Origin: Blastomyces gilchristii SLH14081
Taxonomy: Eukaryota > Ascomycota > Eurotiomycetes > Onygenales > Ajellomycetaceae
DNA: 22,996 bases
Assembly (NCBI RefSeq): GCF_000003855.2
Contig: NW_003101628.1
Span: forward strand, 1 to 22,996
Direction: 5' to 3'
Below, one piece after another: positions 1 to 9,535 of this stretch. The notes under the pieces are model-generated. The model did no database searches. It was given only the letters and a program-made list of their open reading frames with translations, and had not been told where the DNA came from. The first letter of the stretch is position 1. Every line of letters starts with the position of its first letter. The position numbers and the translations under genes were made by a program.

Positions 1-180
1 ATGAAAGCGCTGTTGGCAACGGAGCTGTTTGAATTAATGTTGCGTTATGACGATGAGCGCTCTTCCCTGTGAAGAACGAACAGCTTCTTTGGGGCAGGTT
101 GTTTCGCTGATGTTGTTGATTTCTGACAGGGTGGGTGAAGTGGATGTGTACGAGGGCCAGGGAGAGAGGGGGCAATACAA
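1..180. other. Unmutated GC-richer flank at the edge of the AT-rich block
   Basis: This stretch differs sharply from what follows: CpG is frequent (for example in aaagcgctg, gacgatgagcgc and ttcgctga), and GG and CC runs are intact. From about 185 onward CpG and GG/CC nearly vanish. A 23-codon frame starts at position 1 and stops at 70-72, but its ATG coincides with the window edge. It could be the end of a gene entering from the left, a small chance frame, or an unmutated part of element E1. I recognise no protein family in it. I infer that the border of the repeat-directed mutation zone lies near 180. Confidence 0.5.
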
Positions 181-432
181 CTGATCAGAACACATTGCTT
201 TCAACTGCTGATCAGCCTATATATCTTCTCATTCAAGAGAAAGATCAGTATCTTCTTATTCAAAGAACAGATCAACACCTGTTCACATTAATCACATTAC
301 ATTGAAGAAAGATTCAGAAGATAACTATGAAAATATTCTGATGAAACAGAGAAAAGATTAACTTCTATTTAAATTCATAAACAGAAGCTTGAAGAGATCA
401 GATAATAATGATTTAAAGAGAAAATAATAATA

Positions 433-735
433 AATGTGATTCTTGTATCTACTGTGATTGATAACATGTATAATATAAAAGTCATAATAGACAGCAGTCT
501 ATGTTATTATACAATGATTAAATCTTCAGTCATAAGATGTTATAACCTTCAGTATATTCTCTTATCAAAATCCTGACTTCTCACAGAATTTGATAATTCA
601 AAAGACATTCACATCTGTTATATAATGAAACTAAACATAGATATCAGAGAATATTAATGTGAAGATATCTATGTATATAAAGTTGATAATCTTGACTATA
701 ATCTTATGCTAGAACTTATCTGACTATCTGAACAG
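433..735 (+). pseudogene. E1 aspartic protease ghost
   Basis: The frame starting at 433 translates to a segment resembling the retropepsin domain of fungal Gypsy elements. The catalytic region reads VIIDSSLCYYTMIK: the active-site Asp is at 490-492, and Gly of the DSG motif has become Ser. About 65 codons further on it reads LDYNLMLELI followed by TGA, matching the family's usual YDxILGxPWL ending with Gly-to-Glu, Pro-to-Leu or Ile and Trp-to-stop changes. In a live element this protease would cut the Gag-Pol polyprotein. Only one in-frame stop occurs before the end motif, so this part is better preserved than most of the element. Confidence 0.7.
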
Positions 736-1152
736 AGTATCTTATTAAATACTTAAAACAGAAGTTTAATATTCTCTAATAATGATAGAATTCATGAAGA
801 TAATATTTATAAGACTATAAATCTTATACAGATCTCTGTCAATACTTATGAAATGCTCTGAAAAAGAAGTCATTGATGAGACTGCTGATAAAGTCACTGA
901 CAGCAGAATTATATATCAATCTATTCTATCAGTTTGACTAATATTAAGAAGACTCTAGAGAAGTTATTCTGTACTATAATAACAGATTCTGACACAAAAC
1001 TCTCTTAATAATATTATGAATATCTAGATATCTTCTGACAAGATAATATTATAAATATATTCTCTTTACAAGACTCAGAAGTGAATCACAGTATCAAGTT
1101 AGAAAAGAAGAATAATAAGAACTCTGAGTCATCATGAGACTCTCTTTATAAT

Positions 1153-2340
1153 ATGTCTCAAGCTAAACTTCTTCTTCTTTGAAAGACACTTAATGATCTG
1201 TTAAATAAGAAATTTATATATATTAACAACTCTTTCACTGCAGCTTCTATTCTCTTTGTAAAGAAATCAGATGAAGAACTCTGATTCTGTGTGAACTATT
1301 GAGATCTGAACAGATTGATAAAGAAAGATCATTATCTCTTATCTCTCATCAATGAAATTCTAGCATGTATCAAGTGAGTCTGATGATTTATAAAGCTAGA
1401 TATTATCATTATATTTTATAAGATTTGTATCACTGAAGAAGATGAATAACTTACAGTATTTTAAACATATTATAATCTCTTTAAATGAGTAGTCACACTC
1501 TTTAAACTGACTAACACTCTCAGTACATTTCAGAAGTATATTAACTGAGTACTTCAAGATTTTCTTAATAAGTTTGTATCTGTATATCTAGATAACATTC
1601 TTATGTTTATTAATAAATTCAGAAAAGAATATCAAGAATATATGTGAAGAGTATTATAATAATTATAAGAGATAGAACTACTGATAGATATTAATAAGTA
1701 TGATTTTAAAGTTAAGAGTATAAAATATCTAGATTTTATCATAGAAGCTGATAAGAGAATTTGAATGAATTCTGAGAAGATCTTCACTATTCTTGAGTAA
1801 GAAGCTCTATATACTGTGAAAGATATATGAAGCTTTATCAGATTTACTAACTTCTATCAGTAATTTATATAAAACTTCTTAGATATTGTGAGATTACTCA
1901 CAGAACTCATTAAGAAGAATTCAGTATTTCAGTGATTAGTGAACACTGAAGCTGCATTTATATGAATAAAGAAGATATTCATTAATATCTCTCTACTGAT
2001 AATATTTAATTCTGATTATAAAATAGTTATTGAAGCTAATTTCTCTGTCTATATCACAGAAGAAGCTATATTATAATATGATAATAAACATATCTTATAA
2101 TCATATGTTTTTATATTTAAGAAACTGAGTCTCACTGAATGCAATTATAAGATCTATAATAAGAAACTTCTCATAATTATATATTATCTAGAAGAATGAG
2201 ACTCTGAACTCTGAAGTATTTTCAAATTTGAGATAATCATAGATTATAAGAATCTTAAGTATTTTATAATCATCTATAAGCTTACTGAATGTCAGATGTA
2301 ATAATCTGAGCTATTAAGCTGTTTTTATTTCACTATACAT
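1153..2340 (+). pseudogene. E1 reverse transcriptase and RNase H ghost
   Basis: RT: the frame from 1153 gives FCVNY*DLNRL near 1285 (FCVDYRGLN family motif, Asp to Asn and Arg to stop). The catalytic box reads YLDN at 1585-1596, so the second Asp of YLDD is lost by GAC to AAC. The connection motif VKDI*SFIRFTNFYQ starts at 1816 and is still in the same frame, so no net indel separates 1153 from about 1870. RNase H follows at about 1950-2340, with SDYKIVIEANFS near 2020 (Asp of the ETDAS motif changed to Asn) and later LTECNYKIYNKKLL. These enzymes would copy element RNA into DNA. The catalytic losses and TGA codons make it dead. Confidence 0.85.
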
Positions 2341-2739
2341 CATCATCTCAGCAGTCAGAACTCAATAACAGATGTTCTCTTATAATGAGAGTAAGACATA
2401 TCTTTCAATATAATAGATATCTGTTGAATGAACTGAAAACACTGACTCTTAGATCTGAAGATATTAGTTAATCAAGATGAAATAACTTATGATATTATAT
2501 ATACTTCTCTGATTAGAACACTCTCTCTCTGAACTATCACTGACACTGATATTAATATCTCAACTTCTCTCAGACTGAATGAACTGTAATATATAACAGT
2601 CTGAGCTGATGAACTTCTTCAGACTCTCACTGAAGTAGTATAATAACAAGTGTCTCAATTTTCTTCAGAACTATGTATAAAGACTGATATCTTAGAATGT
2701 TCAATTAACAGTAATAATACTCTATGATTTCATAAATAA

Positions 2740-3500
2740 TATTAAGTCTCTCAGTCTGAACCTCTATACATCTGAATAATGCAAGAGATGCATAATTTAT
2801 ATATAACTGATTATTCAGATTATGAATAACTGTATTAAATAATCTCTCAAGAATTCTACTGATCTGAGATATTGAACAGCATTAGACACTTTATCTGAAA
2901 CTGTAACTATTATTTCTCTATCACTTTATAAAAGAATTGTAGAAAAGACCTGCTGAAATCACTCAATATCTCTGATAGAATCTGATAAAATGTGATAATT
3001 AACTTCATAATTAATCTCTCTGAGAGTAAGAGTTATAGAAATGTTCTGATTATTATAATCTGATTAAGTAAAGATATAATACTAGAATCTTATAATAAGA
3101 TAAATACTAAACAAGTTACTGAAGTCTTTCTACAGAGTCTGTTCTATTAAATACATGAATTACTAAGATCTATAGTATTAAATTAAGACTGTCAATTTGT
3201 GAGCACTCTCTGAACAAGAATCTATCAAGTTCTTAACATTATACACTGTTTATTAACTGTCTATTACTCTGAGACTGATGATATATCAGAATAAATAATT
3301 CAGACTGTAAAGAATTATCTTTATAAGTTCTATAATCACTTATAAAATGATTGATATAATCTTCTTCTACACACAGAGATCACTATCAATGATTGAGATG
3401 CTATCTTAATAGATATAAGTCTGTTCTTTCTTATATATGATTATCATATAAAAGTATTGAATCTTCTAGAGATTATACAGTTCACACTGAACTCTCACAG
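2740..3500 (+). pseudogene. E1 integrase ghost
   Basis: Downstream of RNase H, the sequence between about 2740 and 2960 is where the HHCC zinc-binding part should lie, but it is poorly preserved. The core domain is clearer. At about 3165-3220 it reads LRSIVLN*DCQFVSTL, corresponding to the LP.SIVSDRGPQFVS motif; the catalytic Asp codon is obscured by change. At about 3270 it reads YYSETDDISE*IIQTVKNYL, matching the TDGQTERxNQ helix, with the catalytic Glu retained. Integrase would join element DNA to the chromosome. The call rests on motif order and spacing; the exact ends are uncertain. Confidence 0.75.
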
Positions 3501-3888
3501 TCTGATTCAGATCACTGATAACATAGTAATAAAGTTTTAAGACATCTATGACTGAGTAGAAGTCTTCATAACAAGCACTAAATAAGATTAAAAGAACTGA
3601 ATTAATGTTCACTGAGATTTCACTGAGTAATATAAGATAGAAGATCTGATATGATTGAAACTTAAGAATATACAGATTATATACTTATCTCACACACTGA
3701 ATTACTGTTATATAAAGTATAAAGTGATAGAAGTTTTAGATAGTTATAACTACTGTCTTAACACATTATCAGAGATTTATAATATCTTTCATATGAGCTT
3801 ACTCTGCTGCACTGTCACTGATTCATTCTCTTCTCAACTGACTTCTGACTGACAGCTGCCAGGAATCATAGAAGAAGATAACAAACTT

Positions 3889-4040
3889 GAATAAGAAATT
3901 GAAGATATTCTTGATAAGAGACTCTGCAGCTGCAGCTGATAATATCTTGTGAAATAAGTCAGCTATAATCATCTGATCTGAACTCTGAGTTCTGTGTTAT
4001 CTGAGACTGCAGCTCTTGACTGATAAGAGCTATATATAAT
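3889..4040 (+). pseudogene. E1 chromodomain ghost
   Basis: Immediately after the integrase C-terminal region, the frame reads E*EIEDILDKRL, then YLVK*VSYNH. This matches the chromodomain pattern WEVExIL, YLVKWxGY, TWEPxxNL. Both Trp codons visible in these motifs are TGA (TGG to TGA), and the Gly of KWxGY has become Ser. Chromodomains at the integrase C-terminus guide chromovirus insertion to methylated-histone heterochromatin, which would fit the nested setting here. That targeting role is known for the family; its action in this element is inference. Confidence 0.75.
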
Positions 4041-4100
4041 TAAGAAAGAAAGAAAGAGCTAATATAGCAAGCTGCACCTGATCAATTATATAAACTATTC

Positions 4101-4317
4101 TGTTACACTTCACAGATTTCTACTGCTCTGATTCTCAGTCACTGATTCTTGACTGAAAATCTACAGAATTTCCATTCTTCCGCCCCGAAGCTTCACTGTG
4201 TATAAAAACCTCTATTCTTTCATTCTGAAGTTCCATCATATACATCACTGTGTACATGTATAAATATTCACTCTGATCACTGATTTTCACACTTTCTCTT
4301 TCTTTTCTTCTTTAACA
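4101..4317 (+). repeat. Probable 3' LTR of E1 (217 bp)
   Basis: The segment begins TGTTAC and ends TTAACA, giving TGTTA/TAACA inverted ends as expected of an LTR. It contains a TATA-like box (tataaaaac at about 4201) and a small unmutated GC patch (ccgccccgaag, 4180-4190). A purine tract (aagaaagaaagagc) lies at about 4044-4057, some 45 bp upstream, which is farther than a usual polypurine tract. No matching 5' copy is visible at the left of E1, so the LTR call cannot be checked by pairing. Confidence 0.45.
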
Positions 4318-4344
4318 TTTTTCACTTTGTTATATAAGATCTAT
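4318..4344. other. Short AT-rich junction between E1 and the LINE
   Basis: These 27 bases separate the proposed LTR end of E1 from the first sequence assigned to the LINE. Nothing recognisable lies in them. The exact breakpoint between the two elements is not resolved. Confidence 0.3.
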
Positions 4345-4349
4345 AAATA

Positions 4350-4520
4350 TTATACCGATCTATTCAGCATAGGCCTCTTACAAGAATTACTAATAGAGCT
4401 TATAAAAGATAATCTAGTAGCTATTATCTTTTCTAAGATTTTTCTTAGATAGTTTAATAGAGATATTACTCTATATGACTTAGAAATTAAAGCTTTTTTA
4501 TTAAATTTTATAAGAATTAC
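4350..4520 (-). pseudogene. LINE reverse transcriptase N-terminal ghost, truncated
   Basis: At about 4482-4447 the minus strand reads KSYRVISLLNYLRKILEK, matching the KSYRPISLLNCLGKxLEK motif that opens the RT domain of Tad1/Jockey-like LINEs, followed by RLSFIS (RLSYL type). The catalytic palm motif should lie roughly 400 bp further left, but E1 sequence is there instead. The RT is therefore cut after about 50 residues. The segment between 4520 and 5310, the linker between endonuclease and RT, holds no recognised motif and is very AT-rich. Confidence 0.8.
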
Positions 4521-5309
4521 TTCAGTAGCTTCTCTTCAGTATTCAGAATAATACTTATTTTTTAAGAGATTAAAAAACAGCTTAAAATATTCATTCTTTA
4601 AGTAGAAATATATATTTTAAATAATTAAGTGATTAATTGAATCAAGTTCTGCAGCAGTTTTAATTGAACTTAAGAATATAGCTGACTCTAGTTCATTATA
4701 TATAAGCTCAGATTATTTTCAATTATTTTCATTAATATATTCATAAAATGATATATTCTTCTCTTCTAAATGTGATGAATTTTGAAAGAGAATTCTTATA
4801 AAAGCTTAATACTTTTTCTTAAAAGAGTTTACTGTATATGATTTATTCTAAAACTTATATTCTAAGATTAAAAGCTTTGCTACACTTCTTGTTTTAGTAT
4901 AGTTAAAGACTTTAAAAACTTTTTTTTCTTATACTTCTTTAAGAAATTTGTTTCAGTAGTCTATTTTAACTCTTTTAATATCTAAAAAGTATTCATTTCT
5001 AATAGTTTTGAACTTTTTATTAAATATTAAGTTATTCTTTCAATCTCTCTTAGCAGTGATTAATTATTTTCTTTTAGTAGTGATATTCTTATTTTATTAA
5101 CATTTGAAATATTCAGAAGACTTTTTCTTTGAAATATTTTATTTAATACTTATTAGAAGAATAGATATAATCAGCTTTACTCTATTCTTAAGTATTTTAT
5201 TTAAGATATCTTGACTCTGATTTCAATAGAGCTCACTCTACTTTTAAGATTTCAGCTGTTTTATACTTTTTTCAACTACTCTTTAATCAGCTTTTTCAAA
5301 GTTATATTG

Positions 5310-5990
5310 ATTAGAGAGAAGAGAATTTTCACTCATTTATTTTTTACTCAGTTTAATATTAAATTGAATAATATTATAATCTGATTCTGAGGTCTCATTT
5401 AAGTTGATAAATCAGTTTATAAGTCTTTTTTCAATTAAACTTTATAATATGAAAGTTAGATTTATAATAGATTTCTGTTTTATATCTTCTCTAAAGAGTG
5501 CTTATTGATCAGACTTGTTAACTAAATCTATTAAATACTTAAAAGTTTATTCAACTAGTTTATCTACTCTTACTGCTCTTCTGCATTCTGAATTTCATCA
5601 GAGATGATGTGCATTGAAATCTCCTTTAATTATAGAGTTTTTCAATGAAGTTATGTTCAAAAATCCTCTATTAATTGTTCAGATATTGTTATTTTTCTTC
5701 AATGACTTTTTACTATAGATATTTATGAGCTGTATAGTATTAAACTCATTCTCTTCATTTATAATATCACTCACTAGAATATCAGTGTCAGACATGATAT
5801 CAAATCCTAGATTAAATTAATATCTTAATCTCTTTCTTTAATAGATCACTACTCTTGACTTTATCTCAGACTTTTGAGATAAAAAGCAGTAGTAGCTTGA
5901 ATGAGAAATAATGTACTTTTACTCAGCATTAAAATTCGGTTTCTGAAGAAGTATAAAATCAACTTTTTATTCAAATGCAATTTAAAGACA
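5310..5990 (-). pseudogene. LINE APE-type endonuclease ghost
   Basis: Reading leftward from about 5980, the frame gives VDFILLQKPNFNAE (DIILLQEPNF-type N-terminal motif, catalytic Glu changed to Lys). It continues with NTIQLINIYSKKS (LVNIYNxxS type). At 5604-5624 it reads GDFNAHH, the intact endonuclease signature, followed by TGA TGA where the family has WW. Further left comes SIINLTFI near 5440 (SxIDLTFxS type) and SESDYNIIQFNI (SGSDHxxIxF type), the end of the fold. This enzyme would nick the target site to prime reverse transcription. Motif order and spacing make the family call strong. Confidence 0.85.
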
Positions 5991-6019
5991 AGAATAAATG
6001 CAATTTAAGTTTCTATTCA

Positions 6020-6500
6020 CATTGTTTTGAATAAATGTGATGTAATTAACATGTTAGAGATTTCTCTTTTACTAGATTGATTACACTCTTATTATCAACT
6101 TATAGTCTTGAACAGATCTTCGCTTTTCCTTTCACTAATTCAGTATTGTATAACATATCACTTGGTCAGATAATCTCACAGAATATCTCACTAGCTGTAA
6201 TATATTGAGTCTCCGTGATTGATTTGATAATAGATATCTGCATCTACAACCATCATGATATTGATGACTCATTTATCAATATAACATAGCTCGTGATTGA
6301 TTTGTATTAAGAATCTGCCCCTGCTCAATTTGAATTATAGTATGCAACAGAACTCAAGTTATCACTCTCTTTCTTGTATAATATACTATAGTTCTTAGTC
6401 TTCTTAATATATCATGGAATATGCTTCAATGCTGATCAGTATTCTTTGTATAAGCGCGAGTTGAATCGCGAAAGATAGTTAACTGTGAATGCCAGGTTCA
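6020..6500 (-). pseudogene. Copia RNase H ghost
   Basis: Starting near 6497 the minus strand reads FTVNYLSRFNSR, then HIP*YIKKTKNYSILYKK (the LRYLKGTxxxGLxY motif). This is followed by an A/DSDWAGD-type site now eroded, SITETQYITASEIFCEII (the STTEAEYIAxSEAxxE motif, with a catalytic-region Glu retained) and LVDNKSVINLVKEKS as DNKSAI-type. Mutation is light compared with the rest of the element. The end near 6020 (KHIDIRxHxxRE position) merges into LINE sequence. Confidence 0.8.
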
Positions 6501-6544
6501 GTCTACTACTTGAGATCAGATACTGTAATGATTTCAATTCTTGT

Positions 6545-7480
6545 CAATATTATGTAACTGTAAAGTCATTATTCACATCACTGATCTTATTAGGTGAGAA
6601 TTCTATGCATATTTCAGCTGTCATTGATATACTGACCGGGACCTTGTCAAGTTCAAAATCTTCAAGAATTTCCTCTATATAATAGCTCTGTGTCATCATC
6701 ATATCATCATTTTTCAGACAGTTCACTTTTATTCTCAGATATAACTTATTCTCATCAACAGTCTTTGTCTTAAACTGCTTAGCTATCTCTATCAATACTC
6801 AATCTAGTTACTGTTCTTAAGAGCCTATTGCCCGGCAGTCATCAATATGTAGTATTAAATATATCTTTTAAATAAAATAATATAGAAAGTCTTTATCATA
6901 ATATAATATCTTGAATTTCAATGTGATAAGATGTTCTGTTGTAAGAAAATATCACATTCTTACTACTTGTTTTATTTCATATAAACTCTGTCAAAGTAGC
7001 TCTATCAAATTTCCTCTATCATGCTTCACATCTGTTGACAGTTGTATATAGACAATCTTATTTGATGAGAGTGTTTCATTCAAGAATGTGTATATATAAT
7101 TAATTGATTTATCTTTTCATCTGTTGATGATTAATATAGTAAATAAGCTATATGATGTGAATTCTGACATCATCACAGTATATGATTTTATAAAATCAAT
7201 ATCTTGCTTCTGCAGGAAACCTCTAATCACTCAACAGACTTAGAAGTGAATAGTTTATCTCTTATTATTCAGTTTATAATTAAATACTTATTTCTCTGAT
7301 AGAATATTCATATCTGATATCTTCTTAATAATAATATATATCTTTCTCTGTTCAAACATCTTGACTTTTCTCTTCATTACTTTATATTAATAATCTCAGT
7401 CTGAGCTTCTTTTGACTTCTACAAGTGTGATCAGATGATCTGTCTGAATACTAAGAATATAATTATTTTCATTGATGAAG
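6545..7480 (-). pseudogene. Copia reverse transcriptase ghost
   Basis: At about 7120-7060 the minus strand reads YIYTFLNETLSSNKIVYIQL, matching the Copia motif AYLNGTLxExIYMxQP, and then QSLYEIKQVVRM (KSLYGLKQSPRxW). The catalytic box is LHIDDC at about 6852-6835, the equivalent of YVDD with both Asp codons intact in an unmutated patch. It continues as an open frame at 6795-6550 with IEEILEDFELDKVPVS, matching the YIxxILxxFxMxxxxPVxTP segment after the palm. It is one of the best preserved RT segments in the window, but stops upstream and downstream still prevent a full product. Confidence 0.8.
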
Positions 7481-7849
7481 TCTTTTATTTTCTCATTATT
7501 GATAAGTTGCATCTCATTATTTAAAAGATATACTGAATTAATAGCATTCTTCAGATTCTCATTGATAATTATCTTTAAAATATTCAGCTTCTCTTTAGCT
7601 AGGTATCTTAATAAGCAGTATTATCACTCTTTATTAACATTTAGAACATCAAGTTCTTCTAAGAATTTAATTAACTTCTTAATTGTGTTGACAGATTCAG
7701 TTGTTTTTATGTCAAATCTCTTATTAAATATAATATCTCATGCGATTTCTAAGCACTGTCTCACAGAATCTCATAGATGATATTAATATAGTCTCTGATA
7801 ATTAACTAGTTATCATTTCTTATCATCTGTTCTATTTTCAAGTTTTTTA

Positions 7850-8815
7850 GATATCTTTAAATTCTTCTTGTACATCTTATACTCTTATCTGTGTATTCAG
7901 TGAATTGAGAGTTGTATCTCAGTTTATGCTTCAAAAGATGTAAGTGAAGACTCATCAGTACATTCAAAGATCTTGATTAATATTGAAGATGTATTAATTA
8001 TTATACTTGCAGCTTATATTGTCTTCTCTCAAAGACCTGTTTTCAGATTACTATTAAATAGTAGACTTCTTGTCTTTTCAGTAATAATATAATGGACATG
8101 TTTCACAGAATCATTAAATTGCAGTGTATCAAAAGTAATTATCTCATATACTATTTCTTTAATCTGATAATAGGTCTTAAGATCTTGACTTTTAAATTCT
8201 CTTCTCTTATCTCAGTACAGAGTTTTAATTCTTCATTGTATAGTTATCTCTGTCTTTATTATGAAATTTATTAATTTTGCAGTTGATTCTTCTTTTGATA
8301 TCATTAAAATCACTTATTGATAGCATGTAGCATTATCAGTGATTCTTAGTCAGTAGCTTACACTCTCTCTGAAGAGTATATTCTTCTCATTAAAAAGTAT
8401 CTTCTTTCTCTCTATCAGATCAATAAAGAATCTCATCACTAACTTAATAATTCTCATCATAGATTGAAAGATTGAATATGTTATCTTAACTTACACACAG
8501 ACTTTGTAAAATGATAAAGTTTGTTATTTAATAATTCTCATTTCTAGGTATGAGTCTGCTGTTATTTTCATAATATCAGTGAGATTTAGATGTCTGAGCT
8601 TCTGATGCTATTTCATCATTGTATGTTTTTCAATATTTATATTATTCTTTTCTAATAATATCAGTATTGCATTATTATCTATTATCTGTATTGAATTTAC
8701 AGAAATGAAACTATCATCAGATGTAGAAAAATGAATTAAATCTCTGTATATAACTGACTTTCTCATTTTATAAATATCTCTATTGTTTAATCTCACTGTA
8801 AAAGAGAACATTCTG
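7850..8815 (-). pseudogene. Copia GAG-pre-integrase and integrase ghost
   Basis: An open stretch at 8811-8611 ends in KHTMMK and is followed by a stop (Trp) and HQKLRHLN at about 8610-8590, the WHxRLGHLN histidine motif of the Copia pre-integrase zinc domain. Next comes a region resembling CxxCxxGKxxRxxF. At about 8440-8380 it reads MRFFIDLIERKKILF, where the first catalytic Asp is expected in Copia integrase, then SYLLRITDNATCY-like sequence around 8340. Stops are mainly TGA and TAG. The second half of the core is too eroded to place the remaining catalytic residues. Confidence 0.7.
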
Positions 8816-9079
8816 TCAGAAGATATAAGTAATATAGTGTGAATATTTCTATATATTAATTACTTAAAAGTGTAGCCCTGTTATACAAGCTTGCTTAGAC
8901 TAATGAGATTGACTTTTAAATTCAGAGTATAATAAACATTATTCAATATCATATTTATTTCTTTAACTGATATACTTGTATACTCAATTATTATAGCAGA
9001 GACTCTGATTTCATTTACTATTATCAATAATAACTTAACAGTCTTCTGATTCTTTATAACAAGATCTCTATAAAATATA

Positions 9080-9235
9080 GTATAAGTATCTGATTCAGAG
9101 TTTAATATTCAGATATTCTTTATTAAGTTACTATCTGAATAAGTCTTATCTCTTAAATAGAATACTTATTTCATAACACTGTGAATAGAATCAGTGACAG
9201 TATTATTATTATTATTATCTTTACTCTTTCTAACA
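9080..9235 (-). pseudogene. Copia protease ghost and Asn-rich linker
   Basis: At 9105-9085 (minus) the frame reads LNSESDTYTIF, matching the Copia protease motif WxLDSGxxxH with Asp to Asn and Gly to Glu; the preceding Trp is TGA. About 65 codons on, NNVYYTLNLKVNLISLSKL (the VxYxPxLxxNLLSVxKL motif) ends the domain. Upstream lies an in-frame (AAT)n run at 9201-9218, read as poly-Asn within a charged linker. Further right, 9236-9330 keeps CpG sites and an open minus frame but no clear zinc knuckle, so gag is not confidently identified. Confidence 0.7.
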
Positions 9236-9535
9236 GTATGTAAGAAATCCCCCTTCTCGCGGATTCTTTATCTTTATTTCTATCTCTCATGTAATTAATA
9301 GAGTTAGCGGCTCTTGAGTCTTGACTACACACAACTATATAGACTGAAGTTCATGAATACTATTTATAACTCTGCTTAAATACTATTATACATTTAATCT
9401 CTACATTTTATCTTTCTACTGTGAATACTTCTAGTAGTTAACAGTATATATCATATCAAGCTGTAAACATCTGAATAATCATCTGCAAGCACTTATTCTT
9501 ATATTTCAAGCTCTGTCAGTCAGCAATCACTTATT

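Larger units (their letters stand above)
185..4317 (+). mobile_element. Ty3/Gypsy chromovirus E1, degraded, 5'-truncated
   Basis: Read with stops tolerated, the plus strand shows the Ty3/Gypsy order protease, reverse transcriptase, RNase H, integrase, chromodomain and a probable 3' LTR. Gag and the 5' LTR are not recognisable between 185 and 430, so the left end is probably truncated or too eroded. Most damage is of one kind: Arg and Trp codons become TGA, Gln codons become TAA/TAG, Pro becomes Leu/Ser, Gly becomes Arg/Glu/Asn and Asp becomes Asn. That matches C-to-T on either strand. Few indels are seen: the RT frame runs from 1153 to about 1870 without a shift. A chromodomain after the integrase assigns it to the chromovirus lineage. 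It cannot encode working protein. Confidence 0.85.
4345..5995 (-). mobile_element. Tad1-like non-LTR retrotransposon (LINE) fragment, truncated at both ends
   Basis: The minus strand encodes, from right to left, an APE-type endonuclease followed by the start of a reverse transcriptase, as in ORF2 of fungal Tad1-clade LINEs. ORF1 and the endonuclease N-terminus are missing on the right, where Copia sequence begins at about 6000. The RT is cut off shortly after its first conserved motif on the left, near 4350, so the palm, the 3' UTR and the tail are absent. Loss of the 5' end is normal for LINEs; loss of the 3' end needs a later deletion or an insertion breakpoint. The mutation pattern is like that of the neighbours, with Trp as TGA. 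Confidence 0.85.
6000..9330 (-). mobile_element. Ty1/Copia retrotransposon, degraded, minus strand
   Basis: On the minus strand, running right to left, the domain order is protease, GAG-pre-integrase, integrase, RT, RNase H, which is the Copia order with integrase before RT. No LTR pair could be found at either end. The left end runs into the LINE at about 6000, and the right end fades at about 9330 next to Gypsy E2. Mutation is uneven: the RNase H and the RT catalytic part keep several CpG and CC/GG sites (for example cgcgagttgaatcgcg near 6456-6471 and cccggcag at 6831-6838), while 7000-9200 is heavily mutated. Confidence 0.85.

Noticed and set aside
7472..7780. 102-codon plus-strand open frame
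   Set aside because: It is the antisense of the Copia RT/integrase region, where the minus strand carries recognisable motifs.
9201..9219. (tta)n run as the tail of a second SINE
   Set aside because: The sequence next to it does not match the SINE body at 11888-12259, and the run is in frame within the Copia minus-strand linker as poly-Asn codons.
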